A stretch of DNA of 64,000 nt from Nocardioides sp. Root1257 (GCF_001425175.1 NZ_LMDV01000001.1:703454-767453), one strand, 5' to 3'; positions 8,076 to 17,445 are shown, counted from the stretch's first letter. Made by a program: numbers and translations. The notes: generated by a model not told the origin, from the sequence alone.

Positions 8076-9169
8076 CCGACCTCGCCGACGTACGTCGTGC
8101 CGCGAGCCAGGTCGATCGCGGCCTGACGCAGCGTCTCGGCCGTGACGGTTCCGGTGATCAGCCAGCCGCCGTCGTCGGCGGCCCCGGTCAGCAGCACGCC
8201 CACCGGCCCCGCCGTCACCAGGGTGTCGTCGGCGGAGGTCGCCACGTCGGGCGTCTGTCGCAGCTGCTCGCGCAGCGGGCGGGCCTCACGCCCGCGCAGC
8301 GGGATGGCGATCAGCTGGGTGATGCCGACGCCGTACACCCCGACGGCGCCATCGGAGGCCGAGGACATGTCGAGCCCGCCGACGGTGGACGGTGGGCGCA
8401 GCGGCGCGTACTGGTTCGCGGCGTCGGCGATGTCGAGCACGTCGTCGTGCTCGACGTCGATGCCGTCGGCACCGTCGAAGGTCGTCGTCGACGGCGCCGG
8501 CCGGGACGCGGAGAAGTCGCGCAGCTCGGTGACGAACGACGGCGAGTCGGCGTCCTCGGCGTACACGTCGACGCGGAGCGGTACGCCGCTGCCCGGGTCG
8601 GCCCACAGGTCGACGTGGTCGATGCTCGACTGCGGAGCCGAGGGCTCGACCCTCAGCCCCGGGGCGGAGATGCCGGCAACCCGCCGGGCCGGGATCCGCC
8701 GTACGTCGTCGGAGGAGACGTCGCGCAGCAGCCGCTCGGTGAGCACCGGGGGCACCACGTCCGCGGCGCGAGGGAGCCGGATGTCGGGGTCGCGGCTGAT
8801 CGTGGCTCGATCGCGCTCGTAGCTCCACTCGATCGTCACGCCGTGCTGGTGGACCAGGTCGGTCTCGCCGGAGACGAGCAGCCGGTCGACCCGCCAGTCG
8901 TCGCTCCCCCGCCACCAGGCCCGCATCCGGAGGTCGTCGCTGAAGAGCGCGCCCACGTCGGCGAAGTCTTCGGCGACCGGCAGCGCGAGTGCACCCTGGG
9001 TCTGGACGTACCCCGACCAGGGGTGGTCCTCGGCGGTTCGCACCCGCTCGAGCAGGTCGCTCGCGCCGATGTCGGAGTCGCGGGCGGGGAGTGCGTGCAG
9101 CGCGGCCGGGACCGCGATGACCAGCAGGGTGAGCAGTGCGGCCACGCACCACCGGTTGAAACTGGTCAT
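8072..9169 (-). CDS. RseB/LolA-like exported protein coupled to ABC transporter
   Basis: A 365-residue protein with an N-terminal hydrophobic segment (CVAALLTLLVIAVPAALHAL, about 8-27) acting as signal peptide or anchor. The rest resembles the MucB/RseB N-terminal and LolA-like lipid-binding fold: GYVQTQGALALP, MRAWWRGSDDWRVDRLLVSG, then ARRVAGISAPGLRVEP and LWADPGSGVPLRVDVYAED. In actinobacteria such proteins are often annotated as sigma-E regulatory or outer membrane lipoprotein carrier-like. Being the first gene of an ABC-2 operon, it may capture or deliver a hydrophobic ligand, but this is inference. A TAGCGT hexamer lies eight bases before the ATG. Confidence 0.7.
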   Translation of the reverse strand: MTSFNRWCVAALLTLLVIAVPAALHALPARDSDIGASDLLERVRTAEDHPWSGYVQTQGALALPVAEDFADVGALFSDDLRMRAWWRGSDDWRVDRLLVSGETDLVHQHGVTIEWSYERDRATISRDPDIRLPRAADVVPPVLTERLLRDVSSDDVRRIPARRVAGISAPGLRVEPSAPQSSIDHVDLWADPGSGVPLRVDVYAEDADSPSFVTELRDFSASRPAPSTTTFDGADGIDVEHDDVLDIADAANQYAPLRPPSTVGGLDMSSASDGAVGVYGVGITQLIAIPLRGREARPLREQLRQTPDVATSADDTLVTAGPVGVLLTGAADDGGWLITGTVTAETLRQAAIDLARGTTYVGEVG

Positions 9170-9232
9170 ACGTCAGCACGCTACGTCGTGACGTGGTCCC
9201 GCGGTCGGAACCTCAGGAGACTCTCATGCTCG

Positions 9233-9532
9233 CTAGCAGTCGAGGGCGTCGCGGAGCGCCTGCTGCTGCTTGTCGTACTCGGCGTCACCCGAGGAGCTGT
9301 CGTCGGCGTACGCCGTGCAGTAGAGGGCCTTGTCGGTGACCCGGTGCTGGTGGGTCTCCCACGCCGTGATCCCCGCGCCCACCGCGGTCGCGACAGCTCC
9401 TGCGGCGATGACCTGGAGCAGGAACAGCTTGGTGCGCTCCGGGTCGCGCGGCCTGCGGGGCTTCAGCGGCTTCGCCGACCCGATGCTGTCCTCGGCGCCG
9501 GAACCGTCGTCCAGCGAGTCTCTGGCGTCCAT
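9233..9532 (-). CDS. Small single-pass membrane protein, unknown function
   Basis: A 99-residue protein with an acidic then basic N-terminus (about 1-33), one membrane helix at about 36-55 (LFLLQVIAAGAVATAVGAGI) and a short acidic exterior part containing two cysteines, the last being the C-terminal residue. No family is recognised. TAGGGT at 9539-9544 lies exactly six bases upstream of the ATG, consistent with a leaderless transcript, and supports this start. Confidence 0.65.
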   Translation of the reverse strand: MDARDSLDDGSGAEDSIGSAKPLKPRRPRDPERTKLFLLQVIAAGAVATAVGAGITAWETHQHRVTDKALYCTAYADDSSSGDAEYDKQQQALRDALDC

Positions 9533-9538
9533 GGCAGG

Positions 9539-9544
9539 ACCCTA
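9539..9544 (-). promoter_or_regulatory. -10 hexamer for leaderless small membrane protein gene
   Basis: TAGGGT on the minus strand ends six bases before the ATG at 9532. No -35 box is obvious. Confidence 0.45.
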
Positions 9545-9549
9545 GTGTC

Positions 9550-10542
9550 CTAGAGCGCGCCCAGCACGGCGGCCGCCTTCTCGGCGTCGGCACGTGTGAC
9601 GTCGAGGTGCGTGACGAGGCGTACGGCGGTCGGGCCGACGAGCGACACGGCCACACCCGCGTCCCGGGCCGCTGCGACGAACTCCGTCGCGTCGGTGCGC
9701 GGCACGACGACGATGTTGGTGTCGACGCCCGCCGGGTCGACCCCGCACGCCTCGGCGATCAGCCGGGCGTGCGCATGGTCGTCGGCGAGCCGCTCGACGT
9801 GGTGGTCGAGGGCGTGCAGGCCGGCCGCCGCGAGGACCCCGACCTGGCGCATGCCGCCGCCCATCCGCTTGCGCCAGACACGTCCCTCGGCGATCGCGTC
9901 GGCGCTGCCCACCATCAGCGAGCCGACCGGCGCGCCGAGGCCCTTGGACAGGCACACGGCCATCACGTCCGCGACCGCGCCGTACTCGGCCAGCGGGGTG
10001 CCGGTCGCGACGTGCGCGTTCCAGATCCGCGCACCGTCCATGTGGACCCCGACGCCGACGCCGGTGGCGTACTCGCGCAGGTCGCGCAGGTCCTCGATCG
10101 GCAGCACCGCGCCGCCGGCGAAGTTGTGGGTGTTCTCGACGGCGATCGCCGTCGTGCGCACGAAGTACATGCCCATGTCGGGGGCGAACATCGACCGGAC
10201 GGTCGGCAGGTCCACCTGGCCGCGCGGGTGGATCCAGGTGCGCATCGTGATGCCGGAGTACGCCGCGTGCGCGCCGAGCTCGGCGCGGGCGATGTGGGCG
10301 CTCGCCTCGCACAGCACCTCCTGGCCCGGCGACACCAGCGACCGGACGGCGAGCACGTTGGCCATCGACCCGGTCGGGGTGAACATCGCCGCCTCGTGAC
10401 CGAACAGCCCCGCGACCCGCTCCTCGAGCCGGGCGACGGTCGGGTCCTCGCCGTACACGTCGTCGCCGACCTCGGCGCGGGCCATCGCCGCCCGCATCTC
10501 CTCGGTCGGCTTGGTCAGGGTGTCACTGCGCAGGTCGATCAC
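9550..10542 (-). CDS. ltaE: Low-specificity L-threonine aldolase
   Basis: A 330-residue PLP enzyme of the beta-eliminating lyase family that splits L-threonine or L-allo-threonine into glycine and acetaldehyde. The N-terminus [19 protein letters not shown] is the family signature. [11 protein letters not shown] and [13 protein letters not shown] follow, ENTHNFAGG and [10 protein letters not shown] bind the cofactor, and the Schiff-base lysine is Lys200 in [11 protein letters not shown]. Length is normal. The GTG start has CAGGAT six bases upstream, so it may be leaderless. It stands alone between a small membrane protein gene and the DAHP synthase gene. Confidence 0.9.
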   Translation of the reverse strand: MIDLRSDTLTKPTEEMRAAMARAEVGDDVYGEDPTVARLEERVAGLFGHEAAMFTPTGSMANVLAVRSLVSPGQEVLCEASAHIARAELGAHAAYSGITMRTWIHPRGQVDLPTVRSMFAPDMGMYFVRTTAIAVENTHNFAGGAVLPIEDLRDLREYATGVGVGVHMDGARIWNAHVATGTPLAEYGAVADVMAVCLSKGLGAPVGSLMVGSADAIAEGRVWRKRMGGGMRQVGVLAAAGLHALDHHVERLADDHAHARLIAEACGVDPAGVDTNIVVVPRTDATEFVAAARDAGVAVSLVGPTAVRLVTHLDVTRADAEKAAAVLGAL

Positions 10543-10612
10543 CGCGCCATCCTGCCAGCCGGCCGAGGCGGGAGCTTTGTCGGCTGACCGATGAAACTCT
10601 CCCGCTGGCCGC

Positions 10613-11953
10613 TCAGGCCTGCCGGAGCATCTCCGCGACGAGGAACGCCAGCTCGAGCGACTGCACCCGGTTGAGGCGCGGGTCGACGACGGACTCGTAG
10701 CGGTGCGCGAGGCCGGCTTCGTCGATCTCCTCGCCGCCGCCGATGCACTCGGTGACGTCGTCGCCGGTCATCTCGACCAGGACGCCGCCCGGCCAGGTGC
10801 CGAGGGCGCGGTGGACGTCGAAGAAGCCCTGGACCTCGTCGATGACATCGTCGAAGCGGCGCGTCTTGTAGCCGGTGCTCGACTCGAACGTGTTGCCGTG
10901 CATCGGGTCGCAGACCCAGGCGACCTGGACCCCGGCCGCGGTGACCTTCTCGACCAGCTCGGGCAGGCCGTCGCGGATCTTGCCGGCGCCGAAGCGGGTG
11001 ATGAAGGTGAGCCGGCCGGCCTCGTTGTCCGGGTTCAGCCGGCCCGCGAGGGCGATCGCGTCGTCGGCGGTCGCCGTCGGGCCCAGCTTGCAGCCGATCG
11101 GGTTCTGGATGTGGCGGAAGTACTCCACGTGCGCGCCGTCGAGCTGCCGGGTGCGCTCCCCGATCCACACGAAGTGACCGGACACGTTGTAGGGCTTCTC
11201 CGTGCGCGAGTCGATGCGGGTCATCGCGTGCTCGTACTCGAGCAGCAGCGCCTCGTGGCTGGAGTGGAAGTCGACCCGCTTCAGCTCCTCGGCGTCGGCG
11301 CCGATCGCGCTCATGAAGGCGAGCGCCTTGTCGATCTCCGCGGCCATCGCCTCGTAGCGCTGCCCGGCCGAGGAGGACTTCACGAAGTCGGTGTTCCAGG
11401 TGTGCACCTGGCGCAGGTCGGCGTAGCCACCGGTGACGAAGGCGCGCACCAGGTTGAGGGTCGCGGCCGACGCGTTGTAGGCGTCGAGCAGACGGTGCGG
11501 GTCGGGGATGCGCGCCTCGGGCGTGAAGTCGAAGCCGTTGACCACGTCGCCGCGGTAGGCCGGCAGCGTGACGCCGTCGCGGGTCTCCAGGTCCGAGGAG
11601 CGCGGCTTGGCGTACTGACCGGCCAGCCGGCCGAGCTTCACGACCGGCACGGAGCCGGCGTACGTCAGGATCACGGCCATCTGCAGCAGCACGCGCAGCT
11701 TGTTGCGCACGTTGTCGGCCGTGACATCCTCGAAGGTCTCCGCGCAGTCGCCGCCCTGGAGCAGGAAGGACTCGCCGCGCGACACCGCCGCCATCTTCGC
11801 CTTCAGGTCGTCGCACTCACCGGCGAAGACGAGGGGCGGCATCCGGCGCAGGCGCGCGACGTTGGCCGCGACCGCCTCCTGGTCGGGGTACGTCGGCTGC
11901 TGCGCCGCGCCGAGGGCGTGCAGGGCGGCGAGGTCGGGGAGGGTGCTGCTCAC
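10613..11953 (-). CDS. aroG: Class II DAHP synthase (first shikimate step)
   Basis: A 446-residue 3-deoxy-D-arabino-heptulosonate 7-phosphate synthase of the plant-like class II family, condensing phosphoenolpyruvate and erythrose 4-phosphate. Family segments include FLLQGGDCAETF (metal-binding Cys), RVLLQMAVILTYAG, VVKLGRLAGQYAKPRS, YRGDVVNGFDF, VWIGERTRQLDGAHVEY, NPIGCKLGP and WVCDPMHGNTFES. It corresponds in position and orientation to Rv2178c. Synteny also places trpD further along the window. TACCCT at 11960-11965 lies six bases upstream of the GTG start. Confidence 0.95.
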   Translation of the reverse strand: MSSTLPDLAALHALGAAQQPTYPDQEAVAANVARLRRMPPLVFAGECDDLKAKMAAVSRGESFLLQGGDCAETFEDVTADNVRNKLRVLLQMAVILTYAGSVPVVKLGRLAGQYAKPRSSDLETRDGVTLPAYRGDVVNGFDFTPEARIPDPHRLLDAYNASAATLNLVRAFVTGGYADLRQVHTWNTDFVKSSSAGQRYEAMAAEIDKALAFMSAIGADAEELKRVDFHSSHEALLLEYEHAMTRIDSRTEKPYNVSGHFVWIGERTRQLDGAHVEYFRHIQNPIGCKLGPTATADDAIALAGRLNPDNEAGRLTFITRFGAGKIRDGLPELVEKVTAAGVQVAWVCDPMHGNTFESSTGYKTRRFDDVIDEVQGFFDVHRALGTWPGGVLVEMTGDDVTECIGGGEEIDEAGLAHRYESVVDPRLNRVQSLELAFLVAEMLRQA

Positions 11954-11959
11954 CCCTCC

Positions 11960-11965
11960 AGGGTA
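11960..11965 (-). promoter_or_regulatory. -10 hexamer for leaderless aroG
   Basis: TACCCT on the minus strand ends six bases before the GTG at 11953. The GGAGGG between them abuts the start codon and is too close to work as a normal ribosome binding site. Confidence 0.45.
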
Positions 11966-12068
11966 CGGCGGCGCGCCCGCCCGGCCCGATTCGACGGCCG
12001 GACGCGAGACGGGGTGAACGCCTCGTGAACACCGCGTCGGTCTGCTGCCGACCGCGAGGCGTCGCCCC

Positions 12069-12074
12069 TACGAT
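12069..12074 (+). promoter_or_regulatory. -10 hexamer for leaderless secreted protein gene
   Basis: TACGAT ends six bases before the GTG at 12081. A weak CTGCCG lies 18 bases further upstream. Confidence 0.5.
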
Positions 12075-12080
12075 CGCGCG

Positions 12081-13364
12081 GTGCGACGGATCTCGGCGAC
12101 GGCCCTGCTGGTCGCGACCCTGCTCGGCATCACCCCGGCGACGGCGGCCGACGTCCCAGCCCCGTCCTCCGAGACCACCGTCCACCTGTGGGACGGCGCG
12201 CTCCCCGACGGGGTGACGACGGTCCAGGCCGCCTGCGACGACCAGCAGCAGGTCGTCGGCGCTCCCCAGCCCCTCGACGCGGGCTTCACCGTCCCGAGCA
12301 TCCCGTCCTACCGCACGCCGTGGCCGCACGGTCGCTTCGCCCTGCAGCTGTCGCCGGACGACGGGTCGATCGCCGGCTACGAGGTCGTGCGTCCCTCGGT
12401 GCTGGACCTGATGACCGCGGGCGCCACGGTCTACACGTTCGGCACCGCGGGTGGTCTCCGCACCGTGCTCGACGTGACCACCGCCGACGGAGCCTGGCAG
12501 CTGACCGCCCGGGGCTACATCCGGTCCGGCACACCACCGACCGACTACGCCCGCTACGACACGCGCGGGCGGGTCTACACCTGGGCGGCCGGCGACGAGT
12601 CCAGGAGCGGGACGCTGGACGAGTTCGTCGCGCAGCACGGGGACGGGCCGACCACGGCCCACCTGTGGGTCGGCCAGTGTCCGAGCCAGCCGGGCGGGCC
12701 CGGAGGCGGGTCGGTCGTCGACGGGCTGCGGCTCGGGAACGCGGACGTGACGACGTACGACGCGGAGAAGACCGTGACCCAGCTCAGTGCGGGGGGCGCG
12801 AGCGGAGTGCCGGGGCAGGTGCGGATGGTCGTCTACTGCGTCCTGAGGGGCGGCAGCCCTGTCGACGGGATCGTCGGGGAGCAGCTGGTCTTCGAGGTCC
12901 GCCCCCACGGTCACGGTCCCTTCAGGCAGATCGGTGCGGCCACGACCGGAGCGGGTGGGTCGGCGTCCATGGCGATCCGGCCACGCACGAACATCGACTA
13001 CCGGTGCACGTACGCCGGCAACGACGGGTCGTCCGGTACGCCGTCCCCGCCGCTGGTGTCGACCGTCGCCGAGCTGGGGGTCACGACCCACCTGACGATC
13101 CGTGCCCGCCGCACCCACCACGGCAAGCGGGTGCTGGTCACCGGCACGGCCGACCCGGAGCACCCCGGCACGAAGGTGGCGCTGCGGGCTACCCGGATCG
13201 GCGTCTCGCTCGGGGGGCCGGTCATCGCCCGCAGTCGGCTGACCGCGTCGAGCAGCTACGAGCTCCGGGCTCGGCTCGCCCCGGGCACCTGGGAGCTGAC
13301 CGTCTGGATCGCCAAGGCTCCGGGCAACTCCGCGGGCACCTCGGTCCGCCGCTACGTGAGGTAG
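12081..13364 (+). CDS. Secreted protein with C-terminal Ig-like segment, unknown function
   Basis: A 427-residue exported protein. Residues 1-23 form a classical signal peptide ending near TAAA/TATAADV (RRISATALLVATLLGITPA). The middle part (about 30-230) has aromatic-rich beta segments without a recognised family. The last about 110 residues (VTTHLTIRARRTHHGKRVLV to the end) look like an Ig-like or polymer-binding beta domain of the type seen in actinobacterial surface proteins. The start is set by a leaderless-type promoter. The stop codon directly abuts that of the convergent permease gene with no room for a terminator. Confidence 0.6.
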   Translation: MRRISATALLVATLLGITPATAADVPAPSSETTVHLWDGALPDGVTTVQAACDDQQQVVGAPQPLDAGFTVPSIPSYRTPWPHGRFALQLSPDDGSIAGYEVVRPSVLDLMTAGATVYTFGTAGGLRTVLDVTTADGAWQLTARGYIRSGTPPTDYARYDTRGRVYTWAAGDESRSGTLDEFVAQHGDGPTTAHLWVGQCPSQPGGPGGGSVVDGLRLGNADVTTYDAEKTVTQLSAGGASGVPGQVRMVVYCVLRGGSPVDGIVGEQLVFEVRPHGHGPFRQIGAATTGAGGSASMAIRPRTNIDYRCTYAGNDGSSGTPSPPLVSTVAELGVTTHLTIRARRTHHGKRVLVTGTADPEHPGTKVALRATRIGVSLGGPVIARSRLTASSSYELRARLAPGTWELTVWIAKAPGNSAGTSVRRYVR

Positions 13365-14819
13365 CTAGTCCTCCAGGTGCTCGATGTCGCGGAAGCCGGT
13401 CTTCTGCGCCCGGATGCCGCGGTTGGTCAGCCAGGTGCACGCCCACAGCACGATGCCGAGCAGGAGGAGGCCGCCGGCGACCTTGTACTGGATCCAGTCC
13501 TCCCGGTCGCGGGCCCACGGGCCGGCGAGGAAGAGGCAGGCGGCGGCGCCGACGAACGGCACCCAGGTCGGCGCCGTGAAGCCCTTCTCGACGCTCGTGT
13601 CGCGGCGCAGCAGCACGCAGGCGACGTTGACGACCGAGAAGACGCAGAGCAGCAGCAGCGCGGTGGTGCCGGACAGCGCCGAGATCACCGAGGTGTCGGC
13701 GAGGAAGGTCACGACGACGATGAGGCCGAGTGCCAGGACGGTGGAGAACGCGATGCCGGCGTACGGCGTGCGCCGCCCGGGCAGCACCTTGCCGAGCGAG
13801 CGCGGGAGGACGTCCTGGTGGGCCAGGCCGTAGAGGAGCCGGCTGGCCATCAGCATGTTGAGCAGCGCGGTGTTCGCGACCGCGATCACGGTGAGGAACG
13901 GGAAGATCTTGTCGATCGGCAGGCCGGGCGCGCCGATCTCCACCACGGAGAGCAGCACCTTGCCCTCGTCGGCGACCACCGACTCGATCTGCCCCTCGGG
14001 GATCACGGCGATCACCGAGATCGCCACGAGCACGTAGAAGATCACCGCGATGCCGAGGCCCGTGAGCATCACCTTGGGGAAGATCTTCACCGGGTCCTGG
14101 GTCTCCTCGACCATGTTGACGGAGTCCTCGAAGCCGACCATCGCGAAGAACGCGATCGCGGTCGCGACGGTGACCGCGAGGAAGAGTCCGCGGTCCGACC
14201 CGGAGTCGAAGACGACGATGCGGCCCATGTCGGCGTCGCCCTTGGCCATCACCCAGAAGCCGATGAGGATCACGATGACGAGCGCGGCCATCTCGATCAG
14301 GGTGAGGACGACGTTGAACTTCACGCTCTCGCCGACCCCGCGCAGGTTGATCCCGGCGAGCAGCACCATGAACGCCATCGCCACGATCGTGATGGCCGTG
14401 CTGCCCTGCGAGACGTGCCAGCCGAGGCCGTCGAGACCCGCGAGCAGGTTGGTGGCCAGCAGGTTGGACGACGTCGAGGCGCTGGTGATGCCGGAGCAGA
14501 TCACCGCGAAGGCCACGAGGAACGTGACGAAGTGGATGCCGAACGCCTTGTGCGTGTAGAGCGCGGCACCGGCGGCCTGCGGGTACTTCGTGACCAGCTC
14601 GAGGTAGGAGAACGCGGTGAGCGTCGCGACCGCGAACGCCACCAGGAACGGCAGCCACACGATGCCGCCGACCTCCAGCGCCATCTCGCCGGTGACGGCG
14701 TAGATGCCGGCGCCGAGGATGTCCCCGACGATGAAGAGCAGGAGCAGCTTCGGGCCGAGGACTCGCTTCAGGTCGGGAGTCGGTCCGTTGACGTCGGCAT
14801 CGGCGGTCTGGGTCGTCAT
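13365..14819 (-). CDS. APC-family amino acid permease
   Basis: A 484-residue transporter of the amino acid-polyamine-organocation superfamily with about twelve helices and a cytoplasmic N-terminus. The first helix carries LLFIVGDILGAGIYAVTGEMA, the unwound substrate-binding segment, and later segments include VGFEDSVNMVEETQDPVKIFPK and ASRLLYGLAHQDVLPRSLGK, which are typical of YfnA/CAT-like permeases. The substrate is probably a neutral or cationic amino acid but cannot be fixed from sequence. It stands alone. Its TAG abuts the stop of the secreted protein gene on the other strand. Confidence 0.88.
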   Translation of the reverse strand: MTTQTADADVNGPTPDLKRVLGPKLLLLFIVGDILGAGIYAVTGEMALEVGGIVWLPFLVAFAVATLTAFSYLELVTKYPQAAGAALYTHKAFGIHFVTFLVAFAVICSGITSASTSSNLLATNLLAGLDGLGWHVSQGSTAITIVAMAFMVLLAGINLRGVGESVKFNVVLTLIEMAALVIVILIGFWVMAKGDADMGRIVVFDSGSDRGLFLAVTVATAIAFFAMVGFEDSVNMVEETQDPVKIFPKVMLTGLGIAVIFYVLVAISVIAVIPEGQIESVVADEGKVLLSVVEIGAPGLPIDKIFPFLTVIAVANTALLNMLMASRLLYGLAHQDVLPRSLGKVLPGRRTPYAGIAFSTVLALGLIVVVTFLADTSVISALSGTTALLLLCVFSVVNVACVLLRRDTSVEKGFTAPTWVPFVGAAACLFLAGPWARDREDWIQYKVAGGLLLLGIVLWACTWLTNRGIRAQKTGFRDIEHLED

Positions 14820-14865
14820 GGGTCCACCCTGCCCCCGACCCGCGGCGTCTAACCAGGGGTGCGCC

Positions 14866-15822
14866 TCAACGCACCTCGCAGTCGACCCCGCCCGAGCACG
14901 GCTTCAGCTCGTGGTTCTCGATGACATCGCCGTCGGCGTCGTACGCGATGACGGCGGCGACCTGGCCGGTCACCGTGCCCCACATCATCGTCGCGCCCTC
15001 GACCACGGTCCCGCTCTCCACGTGGCCGGCGACCGTCCGGCCGTCGGTCGTCAGCAGGTCGACCCGGGCGACGTCCGTGCCGGGAAGGCCGGCCAGCACC
15101 AGCTGGCCCGGACCGCCGGTCGAGTAGTCGTCGTTGAGGAACACCTCCATGTCCGAGCCGGGCTTCAGGAAGTCGTCGGTGCCCATCCCCCACTCGTACT
15201 CCCAACCCGACGGGGCTTGGGTGAGCAGCGCGGGTCCGCACTTCCCCGGGCGCCCGACGCAGCCGAGGTACGCCGGCCCGCTGTCGACGAGGATGCCCAT
15301 CTCCGTCGAGCCCACCGGGTAGCTGCCGTCGTCGTCGGCCAGGTCGGTCTGCTCGATGTGTGCGACGCCGGAGTAGAGCCAGTGCGGGAAGTCCGTCGGT
15401 CGGTAGGCGGTCACTCCCGAGTAGTAGTGCGAACCCGTGTCGACCGGGGTGCCGACGACGTCGGCGTCCAGGTCCGACATGGTCCGCTCGGCGCCGGCCG
15501 ACTCGGGCACCACGACCTGCCAGTCGGAGACCTGGACGGCCCCGGGTACCTCGGCCAGCGCGCGTCCGGCGAGCGCGGACAGCTCGTGCGGTCGGGCGGC
15601 GGCCGGGGCGTCGACGGCGCGACCGCCGCTCCCCAGCGTCCCGCTCAGCAGCAGGCCGACCGCCACCATCGACGCCAGCACCCCGACGCCCGTGCCGAGC
15701 GCGGTGAGGTGGCGCCGCTGCATCCCGGCGGCCCGGATGGCGGCCAGGTCGGGGCCGCCGAGCCGGTCGTGGTCGTCCTGGTGGAGCTCGTGCTCGAGCT
15801 CCTCGATCGTGCGTGGGCTCAT
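14866..15822 (-). CDS. Membrane protein coupled to SigE-family sigma factor
   Basis: A 318-residue protein with a short acidic cytoplasmic N-terminus (about 1-38), one membrane helix (about 39-61) and an exterior domain with four cysteines (YLGCVGRPGKCGP and LKPCSGGVDCEV) probably forming disulfides. Its ATG overlaps the sigma factor stop in ATGA. Such partner proteins next to SigE-family sigma factors are usually assumed to be anti-sigma regulators, but no zinc-type HxxxCxxC anti-sigma motif is visible and the cytoplasmic part is short. Role as regulator or as target is open. Confidence 0.6.
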   Translation of the reverse strand: MSPRTIEELEHELHQDDHDRLGGPDLAAIRAAGMQRRHLTALGTGVGVLASMVAVGLLLSGTLGSGGRAVDAPAAARPHELSALAGRALAEVPGAVQVSDWQVVVPESAGAERTMSDLDADVVGTPVDTGSHYYSGVTAYRPTDFPHWLYSGVAHIEQTDLADDDGSYPVGSTEMGILVDSGPAYLGCVGRPGKCGPALLTQAPSGWEYEWGMGTDDFLKPGSDMEVFLNDDYSTGGPGQLVLAGLPGTDVARVDLLTTDGRTVAGHVESGTVVEGATMMWGTVTGQVAAVIAYDADGDVIENHELKPCSGGVDCEVR

Positions 15823-16343
15823 CGATGGGTCTCCTTCAGGAAGTGCGCGTCCTGCTCGGTCGCGGTCACCCGCAGCTTGTGCAGTGCGCGCGACAGGGCG
15901 CTCTTCACGGTGCCGGGCGCCACGCGCAGCTCGCGCGCGACCTCGGCCTCGGACATGTCGAAGTAGTGGCGGAGCACGACGACGCGTCGTTCGCGCTCGG
16001 TGAGGTCGGCCAGCAGGCGCACGATCTCGTCGCGCTCCTCGGCGATCGCCGGCCCCGGTCCTCCCGAGGCGTGGGACTCGATCAGCCCGTCCGCGCCCGG
16101 TCCGCCGACCTCCGAGAGCCGGCGTCGCCGGAGCCGGTCGATGTTGGCGTTGACCAGCACCTTGCGGGCGTACGCGAGCGCGTCGGCCCGCCGGACGCGG
16201 CGCCAGCTGGCGTAGGTGCGCGCCAGCGCGGTCTGGGCCAGGTCCTCGGCGAGGTGGTGGTCACCCGTCAGCAGGTACGCCGACCTCCGCAGTCGTGGCC
16301 AGGCCGCCACAGCGAACTCGTCGAACTCGTCCTCTGCTGTCAC
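15819..16343 (-). CDS. SigE-family RNA polymerase sigma factor (ECF type)
   Basis: A 174-residue extracytoplasmic-function sigma factor of the SigE group common in actinobacteria. Region 2 spans about 8-75 (AAWPRLRRSAYLLTGDHHLA, then LVNANIDRLRRRR) and region 4 spans about 110-165 (ADLTERERRVVVLRHYFDMS, then VAPGTVKSALSRALHKLR). The frame stays open far upstream by chance against the phosphofructokinase gene; the GTG at 16343 gives the family's usual length and N-terminus. The downstream membrane protein is translationally coupled. The regulon cannot be inferred. Confidence 0.9.
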   Translation of the reverse strand: MTAEDEFDEFAVAAWPRLRRSAYLLTGDHHLAEDLAQTALARTYASWRRVRRADALAYARKVLVNANIDRLRRRRLSEVGGPGADGLIESHASGGPGPAIAEERDEIVRLLADLTERERRVVVLRHYFDMSEAEVARELRVAPGTVKSALSRALHKLRVTATEQDAHFLKETHR

Positions 16344-16381
16344 ACCGACTCTTACGCAACCAGCCCGGGATCGGTTCCGCG

Positions 16382-17410
16382 CTACCCGAAGAAGACCTGC
16401 GCCTCGGCGTACTCCGACGGGCTGACGAGCTTGAGCTGGGCGGTGCCCTCGGACAGCGGCACGCGGGCGATGTCGGTGCCGCGCAGCGCCATCATCGTGC
16501 CGAAGTCGCCGTCCGCCACCGCGTCGATCGCCTGCAGCCCGAAGCGGGTGGCGAGCCAGCGGTCGAACGCCGTCGGCGTGCCGCCCCGCTGGATGTGGCC
16601 GAGCACGACGGCGCGGGCCTCCTTGCCGGTGCGCTTCTCGATCTCGGCCGCGATCCGGTCGCCGATGCCCCCGAGACGGACGTGGCCGAAGTCGTCGAGC
16701 TCGCCCGAGACCAACGTCATGTCCCCGCCCTCCCGCGGGACCGCACCCTCCGAGACCACCATGATCGGCGCGTAGCGCGACTCGAAGCGGCTCTCGATCA
16801 GGCGGCAGACCTCCTCGATGTCGAAGGGCTGCTCGGGGATGAGCACGATGTTGGCGCCGCCGGCGATGCCGGCGTGCAGCGCGATCCAGCCGGCGTGGCG
16901 GCCCATCACCTCGACGACGAGGACCCGGTGGTGGGACTCCGCGGTGGTGTGCAGCCGGTCGATCGCCTCGGTGGCGATGTTGACGGCCGTGTCGAATCCG
17001 AAGGTGAAGTCGGTGCCGGACAGGTCGTTGTCGATCGTCTTCGGGACGCCGACGACGTCGACGCCGAGCTCGGAGAGCTTGGTGGCGACCCCGAGGGTGT
17101 CCTCGCCGCCGATCGCGACCAGCGCGTCGACGCCGTCCTTGGCGAGGTTCTCCTTGATCCGCTCCACGCCGTTGTCCAGCTTGAAGGGGTTGGTCCGCGA
17201 GGAGCCGAGGATGGTGCCACCGCGGGGCAGGATGCCGCGGCACTGCTCGATCCCGAGCTCCATCGTCACGCCCTCGAGCGGGCCGCGCCAGCCGTCGCGG
17301 TAGCCGACGAACTCGAAGCCGTGCTCCTTGACGCCCTTGCGGACCACGGCCCGGATGACGGCGTTCAGGCCGGGGCAGTCCCCGCCTCCGGTGAGTACTC
17401 CTACGCGCAT
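16382..17410 (-). CDS. pfkA: Group III 6-phosphofructokinase, predicted PPi-dependent
   Basis: A 342-residue phosphofructokinase of the group III (mixed-substrate) family, very like the PPi-dependent enzyme of Amycolatopsis methanolica. N-terminal MRVGVLTGGGDCPGLNAVI, then LGSSRTNPFKLD, substrate-site VPKTIDNDLSGTD, MGRHAGWIALH and HIQRGGTPTAFDRW are intact. At the positions that set the phosphoryl donor (E. coli 104 and 124) it has Asp in GGEDT and Lys in PKTIDND, the pair associated with pyrophosphate rather than ATP. The ATG at 17410 was chosen over an upstream start because it gives the family N-terminus. It follows a second phosphofructokinase gene by 54 bp. Confidence 0.9.
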   Translation of the reverse strand: MRVGVLTGGGDCPGLNAVIRAVVRKGVKEHGFEFVGYRDGWRGPLEGVTMELGIEQCRGILPRGGTILGSSRTNPFKLDNGVERIKENLAKDGVDALVAIGGEDTLGVATKLSELGVDVVGVPKTIDNDLSGTDFTFGFDTAVNIATEAIDRLHTTAESHHRVLVVEVMGRHAGWIALHAGIAGGANIVLIPEQPFDIEEVCRLIESRFESRYAPIMVVSEGAVPREGGDMTLVSGELDDFGHVRLGGIGDRIAAEIEKRTGKEARAVVLGHIQRGGTPTAFDRWLATRFGLQAIDAVADGDFGTMMALRGTDIARVPLSEGTAQLKLVSPSEYAEAQVFFG

Positions 17411-17445
17411 GGCGACCAGTCTGGTCACACGGCGCCGTGGACTGC

